DNA of 64,000 bases from Lycorma delicatula (GCF_047948215.1 NC_134465.1:11012522-11076521); one strand, 5' to 3'; numbered from the stretch's first letter, positions 36,561 through 48,489 are shown. The notes: generated by a model not told the origin, from the letters alone. Made by a program: numbers and translations.

Positions 36561-36891
36561 CTCACTCCTCACATGCTGCATTTAAAACTTTTACTTTCAA
36601 GATAACAGAGTATAACTTTTCACTATTTTGAGTAGATCTAAAGAAAAATATTTTATTTCTTAAACTTGATTTTGATTTCACACTCGCATTAAAGTAGCTT
36701 TATTTATGGATTTATTTGCATTACGTCTTTTTTTTAATTTAAATTCATACATTTTTACCCAGGTCTTTCAATTGGTAACAGGTCAGTTTATTCGTAGAAA
36801 AAATGTATTACAGATAAATAAATACATGAGTAAACTGTACTACATAATTTATTCATCTAAATACTACCAATAAAAACAAGTTATTATTTAC

Positions 36892-36941
36892 CTGAATAGA
36901 TGCACTATGGTTAGGCATTCCGAATGAAATTGAAATTAGAA
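36892..36941 (-). pseudogene. AP3D1: AP3D1-like exon (VLISIS-GMPNHSASIQ)
   Basis: This 50-base exon reads (V)LISISFGMPNHSASIQ, matching the metazoan AP-3 delta segment LISLSSGMPNHSASIQ. The acceptor is a strong pyrimidine tract ending TTTTTTCAG and the donor is CAG|GTAAAT. It starts by completing a valine codon and ends in phase 0, which fits the next exon at 27245-27293. No disablement is seen. It is the most 5' exon I can place; the preceding sequence (around YECINTVIA) was not found up to 64000. Confidence 0.85.
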
Positions 36942-37779
36942 CTGAAAAAACAAAAAAAGGTATGTAATATTTTTTTAAATTGACAAATTCTACTTTTAAA
37001 ACATACCTAAGAAATATGAAAATTTTGTTATATTTTTTGAAAATGCAAATTGAAAGCAAAAAATTTAAAAAACAGATAATACATACATAAACATGCATGA
37101 TTTAAAAATAAATATATCAAGCTAATAGAAATAAATAAATATGCAACAATTAAAAAAGCTATTAATGCGATAAAATCATATTTATTTTCTAAGTTTAAAA
37201 ATAAGAGAAATAAATACTGTCACTTAACTAATATATTCAATTAAATCATTAATCAAAAAATGAAAACGTTACAATTCAATTATGCATAAATAATATACTA
37301 CTATACATATATATTAATTATTAGTTTCAGGAATGTTTCTGTTAGAAACATTAGAAAACTTGACATTAGAATGACCTACAAAACCTCTTGGTCTATTCAT
37401 TAATTTTATTTAAAAAACTGTAACTGTATTCTAATCTATATTTAAAACAGTTATTTATCTTGAACCCTAATATAGATCTTAAAGCAACAGATAACTTTAG
37501 ACACAGAAAATAATTGTTTTATTAAATATTAAATTCTGTATATGAAAAAAAATGTACTTTTTTAGGAACATATTTCTTTTTTTATCAGAAATTCTAAGCA
37601 ACTGACAGCTAATTAAAAGTTATTTTAATTAGAAGGGGCATTCAATCAATAAAGAGGAAAATGGCAACAGAGGAAAACTTTAATAGAATAAACTTAAACT
37701 ATCTGATCTTCAAGTCCAATACCCCTGACATAGAAAATATCCACTGTCCAAAAACAATTTCCATCATTACAACTCTTTT

Positions 37780-38630
37780 GTTTATTTCAAAATGCTGGCA
37801 CCATTCAAAATCTGTAATGTAAAAGAACAGCAGCTGTGATAAGGGTTTTATTTTCTGAAGGTGTAAAAAACCAGCCAAAATTCACTAGCAGCTGTGGTAT
37901 TTAGTGTATTAATAATGCAAATTTTTCAAAGTGGATCGAGCAGAACAATTGTAATCAATTTTCATCATAGTAGAAGACTGATGGAAGTTTCTATTGACGC
38001 TTTGCAAAATTGCATTAATGGTCTTTATCACAGGCATATAAATTTGAGAAATTACTGAAATTTGTATTACAAATATCGAACAGTCTATTCCATCATCCAT
38101 AATAAGCTGAAATACTGCAAAATATATTCAACATAGGTGCTGTGAAACAGTCAACTTGAATTCAAATATGTATGAAACTTAAACAATGATTTTTAATGGA
38201 TGGTAATGCTTTATTAAATCACATAACTTGGATTCATCTTTTTGATCTAAAATTCAAACATCATACCCACCAGGTAAAATTCATTACCTAAACATTAACT
38301 GGTAAAGTGATCCTAACAATGTTTTGGGACTAAAGATACAATCTATTCCTATTATTTGGAAGAAAAATGTACGTACAGCAAGTACTATTGTCAGAGGCTA
38401 GAAAATAAAATGAAATGAAATCCCCAATAAGGACATGTGCCCCCACACTGCACAAGAGTCATAAGCTATTCAAAAGTCGGGTCGGGAAGTGTTGCCACAT
38501 CCATGTTACAGTTTCAATCTCACACAATCAGATTATTTTTTTTATCGTCCTTTCGAAGAGTTTCTGTCTCATTAAGCTTGGCAATAATGAGCAGGTCTAG
38601 AATGGCTCAAAGACTGTGGTGAATTACTCT
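37780..38630 (+). mobile_element. Decayed mariner-family transposon
   Basis: Near 37830 the plus strand reads AVIRVLFSEGVKNQPKF and further on FSKWIEQ, the start of a mariner transposase. Near 38430 it reads DMCPHTAQES, a stop, then GREVLPHPCYSFNLTQSDYF with YRPFEEFL, matching the family's second and third catalytic motifs (DNARPHTA and LPHPPYSPDLAPSDYHLF). The segment between is eroded and interrupted by stops. Confidence 0.7.
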
Positions 38631-39239
38631 TTATTACTGGAATAAGAAAGCTGCTCATAGAAACATACAAGAGTTTACATATAGCCAGGAATTATGTTGA
38701 AAGTAGTGTTATTTGGAAATTGCAGTGTTTGTTTGAAAGTTTTAGTGTAATAGTGTTGTCATTGAATAAATAATCATTTTTCTACAGTCATTTGTTTCTT
38801 AAATTTTTTAACAACCTCGTAGATTTGATGAATGAAATAAATTAAAGTAAATACTAATTGTAATTCTTTAGGACATTAATAGAAATTGTAACCTTTACAA
38901 TATACAATAGAAATTGAAAACTTCTGTTATGGCATTCGTCTATATAACATACAGAATACAGCGGTCTGATGAATGGTAATTCATAGTAACTCCTAGAATT
39001 TTTACAACACAGTAGTTGATCTTCTTATAACGGACAGAAACGGAAGATGAGAAAGATGACAATCCATTCCTTCCCTTTCTGATGGTTTTTTTTAATTTTG
39101 ATAAAACTGATTATGCTCTCAAAATGAAAAGATAAATAATTTTTGCACACGTAACTAGTAGAAATTACTTATCCCTTACATTGTTAAATGACTACATTAA
39201 AAATAAGCCTATCCCATAAGCCTTGTTGTATATGTAATT

Positions 39240-39518
39240 TTTTTCCTGTTTAGCCTCTGGGAATCACTGTCAGGTATTACTTCAGAGGATGATATGTACG
39301 AGTGTAAGTGAAGTGTAGTCTTGTATAGTCTCAGATCGACCATTTCTGAGATGGGTGGTTAATTGAAACCCAACCACCGAAGAACACCGGTATCCGTGAC
39401 CTAGTATTCATATCCGTATAAAAGTAGCTGCCTTTACTAAGACTTTAACATTGGAACTCTCGACTTCGAAATCAGCTGATTAGCAAAGACACGTTCACCA
39501 CTAGACCAACCTGGTGGG
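39240..39518 (-). mobile_element. tRNA-derived SINE with target-site duplication
   Basis: Reverse-orientation copy of the local SINE: body from the tail at 39240 to the tRNA-like head (ccaccaggttggtctagtgg on the minus strand) at about 39518. ttgttgtatatgtaatt at 39223-39239 and ttgttatatatgtaatt at 39519-39535 form a 17-bp duplication with one mismatch. Confidence 0.9.
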
Positions 39519-40027
39519 TTGTTATATATGTAATTAACTAAATAAACTCACATAACATCAACTTAAAAGTCACGCATGAAATTGTTAAAGAATAAACAAA
39601 TAAATAAATAAATATGTATGTAAAACAATAAATCTCAAACATTTTTAAGCGATCATAAAAACACAAGTATAAAACATAATTATGTATAAAATATAATTCT
39701 CAAGACTTATTTCTTCTAAAAGAAGAGATACAATAATATGAATAATATCTGTATGACTAATAATTAAAATATAATAAAGCAGATCTTTAAATAATTACAG
39801 TTATGGCATTCGCGATTTGTACATTTTGACAATATTAAAATCTTGCACAGTATACAGAAAGTAAGGCAAATCAATAAGAATTTCAAATTAAAGTTTTATA
39901 AATTCTTAAATTAACAGTTTCACTCCAGTAGCAATTATTTTAAATAAATATATTTAGTTTATATTAATTTTAACAATAGTTTCATAAAATAAATCAACAG
40001 CACTTATGTATTGATTAACGCTAATGT

Positions 40028-40441
40028 ACTGTCTTTTTCTGATTAGTCTCTGGAATGTAACGTATTACTTCAGAGGATTATATGTATGAACATAAATGAA
40101 ATTTAGTCATGTACAATCTCAGGTCAACCATTCCTAGGATGTGTGGTTGTAATTGAAACTCAACCGCAAAAGGAAAACGCCGTTATTAATGATCTAGTAT
40201 TCAAATCTGTTTAAAAGAAAGTTCCAAGGTTCAAATCCTAGTAAAGGCAGTACAGATATGTACTTTTATACAGATTTGAATTTTACTAGATTAAGGATAT
40301 TGGTACTGGGTTACAATTAACTGCCTATCTCAGGAATGGTCGACCTGAGACTGTACAAGACTAAACTCCATTTATATTCATATATATCATCCTCTGAAGA
40401 AATATCTTGCAGCGATTCCAGAACCTAATCAGAAAAAGAGA
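40028..40441. mobile_element. Head-to-head pair of truncated SINE copies
   Basis: 40028-40220 is a minus-strand SINE body and 40223-40441 a plus-strand one; both lack most of the tRNA-like head and are joined at that missing end, giving a large imperfect palindrome. The left half starts ctgattagtctctgg and the right half ends gaacctaatcag, reverse complements of the same tail. Confidence 0.75.
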
Positions 40442-40639
40442 GAATGGTAACATACTAATTAATTTTTCAAAGTAATGCTTCTAAATAATTAAATCTTTTA
40501 TAATGATTTAATAAATGTAATCTGATATTTTCATTGGCTTTTAATTATTGCTACTTAAAAATTATACCAAGAATATTCTAGTATCGAGTTAAATTTTAAA
40601 AGTGTTTATTTGGTTATTTGAAATACCAAATGAAGTTTT

Positions 40640-41042
40640 TCATTTGCCCAAGTAATTTCCTTTTCAGATAATGTGTATCTATGTCCAGAAACAGTTTACG
40701 GATTAACTTCTGTTAGTATTTCCTGTCAAGGTAATATTAAAATATCACTGTGTGCTGGAAAAACATAAAAAGGAGATGGACCTTGAAAGTGAGGAAAACT
40801 TACTTCCGCTTCTTCTGTTGATTCTTTTCTAGATAATACACAAACTAACCACAAAGCACCATTATAATGCACAAGACAAAACCTTTTATATCATAAATTT
40901 GAGGAAAACCAACTTCTCTTTCGTGCAAAACTTTAGGTTGTTCATATTCTTCATTTCTGGAAATAATTTTTGTTTTAAAATATCCTTTCCTGACTGGTTT
41001 CCAACAAAATAGAAAATAAATTTTGTTGGACAACAGGCCCAC
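40640..41042 (-). pseudogene. Unidentified coding relic with a GPSPFYVFP motif
   Basis: The minus strand carries an open stretch of 65 codons (SRNEEYEQPKVLHEREVGFP, QIYDIKGFVLC) and then, after one frame change, LWLVCVLSRKESTEEAEVSF, HFKGPSPFYVFPAHSDILIL and VSGHRYTLSEKE. A similar short domain (small beta-rich, with a GPS-F-FP motif) occurs in many arthropod transposon-associated proteins as I recall, but I cannot name it. It has stops, so it is a relic. Confidence 0.35.
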
Positions 41043-41083
41043 CTGATAGATTATCGTTAAAATCTAAAATAGAGTATTGTTTA

Positions 41084-41125
41084 TCTCTAAAATCACTAGA
41101 GATAAACAGCTAGTGATTTTAGAGA
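41084..41125. repeat. Perfect fold-back, 16-bp arms
   Basis: tctctaaaatcactag at 41084-41099 pairs perfectly with 41110-41125 across the 10-base loop agataaacag. Confidence 0.9.
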
Positions 41126-41519
41126 ACCATCAAAGACCACACACCAAAGTTTGGTTGTTAAGACTAGTAGATTTAAATACCGGATGATGGGATAATTATC
41201 ATACATTTGATTTGTCGATTAACATATTATTGGAGTTACGTAATAACATATGACCAAAGTCATAATAGTTATGTTTAAGATTGAGATCATTATTTACCCT
41301 TCTTTCCAACGATAAAAATTGTTTCTTTCCACTTATGAATCACCTAACCTTATATTGTTGGGTTTACACGGTAATGTCACTACAAATCTAGCTTGATTTT
41401 TTAGAGTAGAATTGAATTGAAAAGGTTTTTTCACAAATATAACTTTCATTAAATGGAATATCAGTATTAAATTCCTCAATTTTCCTAAGTTCTTAAGTAC
41501 AGTCGAAAGGTTTGTAGAA

Positions 41520-43130
41520 TCCTTTCGAGAAAAATAAAAGATGTAATAGTATTATTCATGCTGTTCATTGTTTTTTCTAAATCTTTTTTATTCTCAGCTG
41601 GAATTACTATATCATCAGCAAATCATAGCATCTTTATCTTTTTACCTTGTACTGTTACTCAGGATCTAAATTGCTATTTTAACATTATTAACTGCTTAAT
41701 CTATGTAAAGATTAAAAAGTAATGGGAATAGGGAACATCCTTGTACGACTGCCTTTTTCATTACACCTTCTTTCTTATATTCTTCAATTATTACTGTTGC
41801 TGTTTGGTTCCAGTAAATGTTAACAATTGTTTTTCAATCCCTGTACTTCAACCCTAATTTTTTTTAAATGCTGAACATTTTATTTCAGCCTATGTTATCC
41901 AGTGCCTTTTTCAGGTCTATAAATGCCAAATAAGTTGTTTTTTTTCTTTAAGCTTCTTTCTATTATTAATTTGAGCGTTAAAATTGCTTCCCTTGCCCTT
42001 ATATTTTTCCTGAAGCCACATCATGTTCGCCTAACACTTCTTTCACTCTGTTCTCTCTTCTTCTGTACTGAATTCTAGAAGATTTTTTGATGCATGACTT
42101 TGTAAACTAATTGCTCTCTGTATTCTTCACATTTATCTGCTCCTGCTTTCTTTGGTATCATGATTATAACAGTCTTTTTGAAATCTGATGCAACTTCTCC
42201 TTTTTTGTAAATATTTCACACCAATTTTAGCTTTTTTTTTTCTGTTTAGCCTCTGGTAACTACCATTTAGATAATACTTCAGAGGATGAATGAGGATGAT
42301 ATGTATGAGTGAATGAAGTATAGTCTTGTACATTGTCAGTTCGACCATACCTGAGATGTGTGTGGTTAATTGAAACCCAACCACCAAAGAACACCGATAT
42401 CCACGATCTATATTCAAGTCCGTGTAAAAATAGCTGGCTTTACTAGGACTTGAACGCTGGAACTCTCGACTTCCAAGTCAGCTGATTTGGGAAGATGCGT
42501 TCACCACTAGACCAACCCAGTGGGTTGTGTAATGTACCTATCGCTTTCTTACCTGCACTGCGCAGTAATTCTGCAGGTATTCCGTTTATTCCAGGAGTCT
42601 TTCTGCCAATCAAATATTTGAATGTTCTCTTATCTTCAGATCTTAGTATTGTTTCTCCCGACATCATCTTCTCCCTATATAACACCACTTTCTAATTCAT
42701 TTCCTCCTTATAACTTTTCAATATATTCCGCCCACCTATCGACCTTTCCTTTTGTATTATAAATCAATGTACCATTTTTGTTTAACACATTATTAGATTT
42801 TAATTTATGTATTATAAAATTCTTCCTAACTTTCCTGTATGCTCTGTTTATTTTACCAATGATCATTTCTCTTTCCACTTCTGAACACTTTTCTTTCGCT
42901 AGTTTGCACTTCCTGTTTACAGTATTTCTTAATTGTGGATAGTTTGTTTTACTTTCTTCATCACTAGCATTCTCCTATTTTTTACGTTCATCCATCAGCT
43001 GCAATAGATCCTTTGAAATCCAAGGTTTTCTACTAGTTCTCTTTATTCCACCTAAGTTTGCAGAATATCCTTTTTAACATTCTCCCATTCTTTTTCTAAA
43101 TATATTACTCACTTGTTTATAGATATTTTA
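41520..43130 (-). mobile_element. LINE reverse-transcriptase segment, interrupted by a SINE
   Basis: On the minus strand from 43130: a linker region (GIKRTSRKPWISKDLL, KCSEVEREMIIGKINRAYRK), then KTPGINGIPAELLRSAGKKA near 42600, a SINE (42237-42525), then VIMIPKKAGADKCEEYRAIS near 42150, VQGCSLFPLLFNLYID near 41720 and FADDIVIPAENKKDLEK near 41590 after small frame changes. These are consecutive reverse transcriptase motifs of the endonuclease-RT LINE common in insects. It lacks its endonuclease and its 3' end, unusual for LINE insertions, which are normally cut at the 5' side. Confidence 0.8.
42237..42525 (-). mobile_element. tRNA-derived SINE
   Basis: Reverse-orientation copy inserted in the LINE reverse-transcriptase segment: tail near 42237, head near 42525, B-box-like sequence on the minus strand in gttcaagtcc. 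It is close in sequence to the copy at 22496-22791. I did not find a convincing target duplication. Confidence 0.88.
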
Positions 43131-43139
43131 AGTTTAATC

Positions 43140-45361
43140 CACTGTGGCTGTTATTGCAGCAGCTATTGCGTGCCGCCCCTGTTGATGTGGTACGCTCGCC
43201 AACTATGGATGGAGGGAACTGGGAAAACAAAATACCCATGGTTGACAAAAGCCAGCAAAGATGCACAATGGCTCTGAAGGCAGAAGAGGAAGACTTTCCC
43301 AACGTCGGAGGGAACGGACGAGGCTAGGGAGATAACCCGAATAAAATTCAGGGTAGTTAAATAACTGTTAGTTGGAGAGAAAGCTTTCTGTCTATGAGAA
43401 GGGAAATCTTCTAAGATAACTTTTAAGTCGGGGGTTTTGCGTAGGTTAACAACCCTAACCTATAAAAATAATCTTATTATGAAACCCAATGAAAAGTATC
43501 GGATTGATAGGAGTGTTGAAATAAACACTAGAAATGAACATTACAAAATATTTAAGGGTACAGGCATAAAACTGACTGTGTGGAGTGTGAGGATGACATA
43601 ACAAACCAGGAATATGAAATTGTCAAGGAAATTACTAAGTTTCAAGTGGAGGTAGTCGTCTTAATAAGGTTAGGACAGGGCAGATTAGTAAAGGAGTTTT
43701 ACACTATTACAGTGGCTCAGACACATGAGTAGGGAGAAATGGAGTCGGATTTAATATTGCACGTGGGCAGAGTGGTAATACCCTTGGCTGTAATTTAATA
43801 ATGAAAGACTATAACAATGAGATTGAAAGGAAAGTTTAGAAATCTCTTTAATTTCAGAGCGTTCCAACAAATTGTCCCGATGAAGAGAAGAATAATTTCT
43901 ATGACATGCTGCACAGAGTTGCAGAAACAGACTACCAAACTACGATACCGTTGTGGTACCTGGTGACTTTAATGCAAAGATCGTAAATGAAGACATCGTA
44001 AGAAAGGTAGCTGGCAAAGATACCCTTCTTGAGATAATAATCGACAATGGAAGGAGACTGATACAGTATCCAGTGGAAAATAACATGATTATTAGAAGTA
44101 TCTTCTTCTCGCATAAAGCAATTCACAAGGGAACATGGATATCTCCGGGGATGAATGTTTTGAATCAGAATGATCATGTGATTGTATCAAGAAGACACGC
44201 ATCATCCATTATTGATGTACGATCAATGTGTGGTCCGAATTGTGATTCTGACCATTTTATGGTTAGAATTTATATATATGAGAGAAAAATTATCACATGT
44301 GTTAATTGCAAGGGGAGAACAAAAGAGAAAATGGATATGGAAAACCTGAAGTGTAATGAAAATGTCAAAGTATTTGAGGAAAGTTAGGTGAGGGGACTAC
44401 CTCCTCGGCTTTGTATGGTATCGGTTGATAAAATATCGATAAGGGCCATGAAGAGATGTAGAATTGTATGATACAGTTGTTAAAGGATGAATTGGGAGAA
44501 AGGAAGGAGGAGGATAACAGCAAGTGGTTCGACGAACAATACGAAGCAAAAAAAGAAAGAAAGAAGAAAGAGCAGGTATGTTGTGCAAGGATAAAGGGCA
44601 AAGGATAGAAATTTACAAAGAATTAAGAAAGTTGCATGTAACACCTGCAGAAGGAAAAAAGAGAATGACAGCAAATGTATGTCAAAGGCACAGAAGAGAG
44701 GCTATGCAAAACAGTATTGGAGGGATGTATAGGGGTATTAAGACACTGGAGAGAGGTTACCAAGCTAGAATTAATCTGTGTAAAAATGAGAATGGACAGG
44801 TAATAGGTGAAGAGGATAGGATATTGGAAAGGTGGGCTGAATTTTATGGAGAAAAGCACAACGAAGTGGAAGCGGTGCATGAAACAGATAGCATAGTGAA
44901 GCAGATTGTAGAATCTCCTAGTATTCAGGAGGTTAAAGAAGTAATAGCAAGATTGAAATACAATGAACAGCATGAATAGGTGCTATGCAAGATCTACATT
45001 GAAATAAACAAGAACAAAATGAAAGTAATTAAATGTAGTAGAAATAATATATAGATGGACCACTGAATATAAAAGTAGGAAGAGAAAAGTTTATGGAGGT
45101 AGAAGAATTTTGATATTGGGGAAAAATATAGTTAAAAGTAGAGACACAGTTATAGGTCACATATTAAGGCATCCTGTAATAGTTGCTTGAATATTGGAGG
45201 GACAGGTAGAAGGAAAAAATTGTGTAGTCAGGCAACGTTTGGAATATGTAAAACAAATTGTTAGGGATGTAGGGAGTATACCAAAATGGAACGACTGGCA
45301 CTAGATAGGAAATCTTGGACAGCTGCATCAAACCAGTCAAATGACTGAAGACAAAAAAAAG
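43140..45361 (+). mobile_element. LINE (endonuclease-RT family) with its reverse-transcriptase core deleted
   Basis: From 5' to 3': an untranslated leader (43140-43560), the endonuclease N-terminus in pieces (KLTVWSVRMT, the TWNVR motif of APE-like nucleases), the endonuclease C-terminal domain (43953-44387), a linker frame (44524-44979) ending SIQEVKEVIARLKYN, then an abrupt jump to the last 100 codons (TVIGHILRHP, FMEVEEF, TAASNQSND) and a poly(A) at 45353-45360. The reverse-transcriptase core that should follow ARLK is missing. It abuts the minus-strand member of the same family (41520-43130) head to head. Confidence 0.8.
43953..44387 (+). CDS. LINE endonuclease C-terminal domain ORF
   Basis: A 144-codon frame reading VPGDFNAKIVNEDIVRKVAG, DNGRRLIQYPVENNMIIRS, HKGTWISPGMNVLNQNDHVI, VSRRHASSIIDVRSM and CDSDHFMVRI. 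GDFNA and SDH are the catalytic motifs of apurinic-type (exonuclease III-like) endonucleases that nick target DNA for LINE insertion; insect genomes often label this domain craniofacial development protein 2-like. The frame is open but starts inside the domain, and the upstream part is frame-broken, so no functional protein is expected. Confidence 0.85.
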   Translation: MVPGDFNAKIVNEDIVRKVAGKDTLLEIIIDNGRRLIQYPVENNMIIRSIFFSHKAIHKGTWISPGMNVLNQNDHVIVSRRHASSIIDVRSMCGPNCDSDHFMVRIYIYERKIITCVNCKGRTKEKMDMENLKCNENVKVFEES

Positions 45362-46960
45362 GTTTTAAATAAAACAACACAGTCATTAATATTTCATGTG
45401 GTGCTTCTGTACTGTATGTACAATGGCGAGTTTGAACAAAGTTGTTTGGTGTTCTCACAACAATGTTGAAATGACAAAAGCTCTACCCCCCATTTACTTT
45501 CAGATGTTATAGGCAATGGAGATATGTTTTAAATATTTGTGATATTATATTTTATTTGAGTACCTACCCAAATAGAAGAAAAGGTGAAGATAAATAAATT
45601 CACTTAATACTTGTATTGTTTTATAATATGTACATTATTATTATTAAATATTTACAAACAAATCTTTGTTATAAGAAAATAAATATTAGTTGATTATTCT
45701 GATTAAACTATAGTATGTTCTCACAAAAAAAATTTAACCACAAACCACGGAAGCAAATGAACTGTTCTGGCATTTGCCTTGCAACCAAGGGAAACCATGG
45801 AAAAACCTTGGTCAGAACATCGACAATATTTTAAACCATACAGAATTACAAAAAATTAAACGTTATGATCAGAAATAATTATATTAAGTTCGAATAATTA
45901 TATTACATTCTGAAATAAAATAAATTGAGAAAGAAAAATCTCATATTTTTTTGAACATATTTTTGTCAGGAAGGAGCCCTACATTAGTTAACATCAAACA
46001 TTTACAATTGTCTTTACACATTTATGATTATAAATATAAATAAGAACAAACCCTTGTTTTGATATACAAAAAATTAAGTTTTAATACCTTAATGTATACT
46101 TACTGGGCAACATGAAAGTTTTTATTCATAATATTTGTAATTAACACTAAATATTTTTAGTTTTTCTTTTGTAAAAGAAATAACCATTTTCACAATTACA
46201 TAAATAAATAGTATAAATATAATTAAATTAATAAAAAGTTTTTCAGTAATAAAATAATTGTTAATATAAATTTAACACACAACAAAATCAGAAAGAAATT
46301 AAACAAAAATAAAAAAAAAATATTGTACTTGAAATAATAATTAACAATATTACTTTCAATGTCAAAAAAAAAATTAATTTTACATAATATAAAACTAAGA
46401 ATTATAAAAATTTTCTGCACAATATTTCCAAATAAGGATTTATAACATTACAATACATTTAATAATAAAACAACATGAATTAAAAAGATAAATTAGGATT
46501 TTGTTTTGATTTTCCTTGAAAATCTGATTTTCTGTATTAATTTTAATAATTAATTGCTACAAAGTACACGAAAATGATTCGATTATGAAATCAGTTTAAA
46601 AGTATATCCTACTGCAACCTCAAAATGTTAAACTTTCTTCATAGTTTATAATCATGATCTCAGTACGACAGATAATAGTACAGCCTGTTACTGGAATAAA
46701 AATTCATCTAACTTATTGTTTCAATACATCGACAACAGTATTCAAAAGAATCAATATTTTAAATATAAATAATATTACTGTAATACTTAAATTAATGCAT
46801 CTTCTTAAGTTAGTTAATTGTGAAAATGATTTTTATATTAAGTACCTTGTAAAGAGCTTTTTAGGTAATTTTTAAGACCATTGATATTTACAAACTGATG
46901 AAGGTAACAAAAATAATTATAATTTGATGAAATTTGCGACTGTCATATGAAACAACTAAG
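45362..46960. other. AT-rich sequence, no recognised gene
   Basis: Nothing beyond AT-rich sequence can be named here. Short frames (for example 46654-46875) carry no family motif. Confidence 0.45.
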
Positions 46961-47139
46961 ATGTTATTCGACGATTTGGTTCCTTAATTTCTGAATCCGG
47001 TGATCATATGATGAAATCTTAACTATAAGTGCTGTACTCACTCTGTCATGATGATCCTACATTTGATGAAATCTGCAAAGATATATAAATAGTCTTTTGA
47101 CTATTTTGTTACTTTTTGACTTTACTTGTGTTAGAAAAA

Positions 47140-47460
47140 AATTAACATAATGGAAAATGTATCCGTCATTTCCCTGAGAAATAGAGCGGTCATGGAGGTT
47201 CAGATTCCTAGCCATCAAGATCACCTGATCTAACACCTTTTAGATTTTTGCGTCTGGGGATGCATGAAAAATATTGTACATAAAACAAAAATACATTCTA
47301 ATGAGGAATTAATTGTTCGCATTATGGATGCTGCCTAGAAACTTAAGGATAGCCCTGAAGAACTATGAAGAGCTACAAAACCAGTACAGAAGCGAGTCAA
47401 GAAATGTTTTGAAACTGGCAGGCTTGTTTTTGAATGTTTATTATAAACCAATAGGTACGA
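47140..47460 (+). mobile_element. C-terminal fragment of an IS630-like transposase
   Basis: The plus strand reads GHGGSDS, a stop and PSRSPDLTPF, then after one frame change LDFCVWGCMKNIVHKTKIHS, NEELIVRIMDAA, a stop and LKDSPEELRRATKPVQKR-like residues. SPDLTP and the following LDF-WG are the signature of the third catalytic region in this insect transposase group. Decayed. Confidence 0.65.
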
Positions 47461-47938
47461 TCTTCTGTATTGTTTGTAAATAAAATTCTAATTTTTCTAA
47501 ACTTTCTTTTTGTTATTTGAATTATCTTATACCATTTTGTTCAGAATTAAGTTCTCTACAAGTTTTATTTAAAGGTTTTAGATGTTTATTACACATTTCA
47601 CAAAGTTATTGTACATCAAACATAAAAATAGGTTTTTTACCCAATTTATTGATTTTCATCCCAGATTCCTTAAAAACTACTACAGATATAGTTGTGTTAG
47701 GTATTTTAATTTTTAAGATAAAAAACCATTGAAATCACTAATTCTGCCCCCTAATCAATGTCCAAAAAATTTCAGTATGACCTGTTTCACCGGGGTTGCT
47801 GAAGTCTGAATGAAATCTGTCATTAGCCGTTACAAATGAAGCATTTAAGGGCATATGTTTATATGAAATTTTCCATAAATTTAAGGTGTAGAATATGTTA
47901 TAAATCCCGGGAGAACTTTTTTATACACTCTCAATCCA

Positions 47939-48200
47939 ATTTAGCCTCTGGGAATCAGTCGGATATTACTTCTGAGGATGATATGTGAGTGTAGATGAAG
48001 TGTAGTCTAGTTCAGCTTTACGTCGACCATTTCTGAGATGTGTGGTTAATTGAAATCCAACCACCAAAGAACACTGATATCCGCGATCTAGTATTCATAT
48101 CTGTATTAAACTATCTGTCTTTACTGGGATTTGAATGTTCGAACTCGCGGCTTCAAAATCAGCTGATTAGTGAAGTTCACCACTACACCAACCCAGTGGG
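47939..48200 (-). mobile_element. tRNA-derived SINE
   Basis: Diverged reverse-orientation copy: tail at 47939 (tttagcctctgggaatcagt), head near 48200 (cccactgggttggtgtagtg on the minus strand). It abuts the left arm of the inverted-repeat pair at 48225-49625. Confidence 0.8.
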
Positions 48201-48489
48201 TATAATGTCAATTTAAAAATGGACCCATTGGTAAAGAACAAAATTTTTTTTTTTATAATAAACTTTCTTCGCAAAAAGATTTTTCTAATACTCATAAGAT
48301 GAATGTTTGAAAGAATGAAGAACATCAGGAAGAAAAAAGAAATGACATGAAATGATATCTGCATTGTCCTTGAAGGACTACTCGTGGAGAAAAAAAAACA
48401 TAAAATATCAATATATTGTGTTTCAAAATGATTATTAGGGTTTAAAAATTATTTAATATTTATTAAGTTTTACTTACATTGATAAATTA

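Larger units (their letters stand above)
4007..36941 (-). pseudogene. AP3D1: AP-3 complex subunit delta (AP3D1/garnet), intron-containing, frame-broken and partial
   Basis: AP-3 delta is the large subunit of the AP-3 adaptor, which sorts cargo from endosomes to lysosomes and related organelles. Nine minus-strand exons, in order 36892-36941, 27245-27293, 20405-20551, 16634-16780, 14199-14422, 12005-12139, 7493-7714, 5409-5526 and 4007-4256, match the adaptin HEAT-repeat trunk from SSGMPNHSASIQ through NYQYITNFEW to ELNPVAPKAQ, then the hinge REARK and SDKYL. Nearly all splice sites are GT-AG and phases agree between neighbours. However, six exons each need a +1, -1 or -2 correction, there is a TAA at 4124-4126, and a TGA forms at the 16634/14422 junction. 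Conserved residues are also altered (YGM to YVM, QMLD to QMLV). The exon encoding LDLDAW and all exons upstream of 36941 were not found. Alternative: a functional gene in an uncorrected long-read assembly. Confidence 0.7.

Noticed and set aside
37909..38100. 63-codon minus-strand frame
   Set aside because: It lies antisense within the mariner remnant and shows no motif.
44365..44973. Several minus-strand frames of 60-116 codons rich in Ser, Leu and Phe
   Set aside because: They are antisense shadows of the LINE linker frame on the plus strand (44524-44979).
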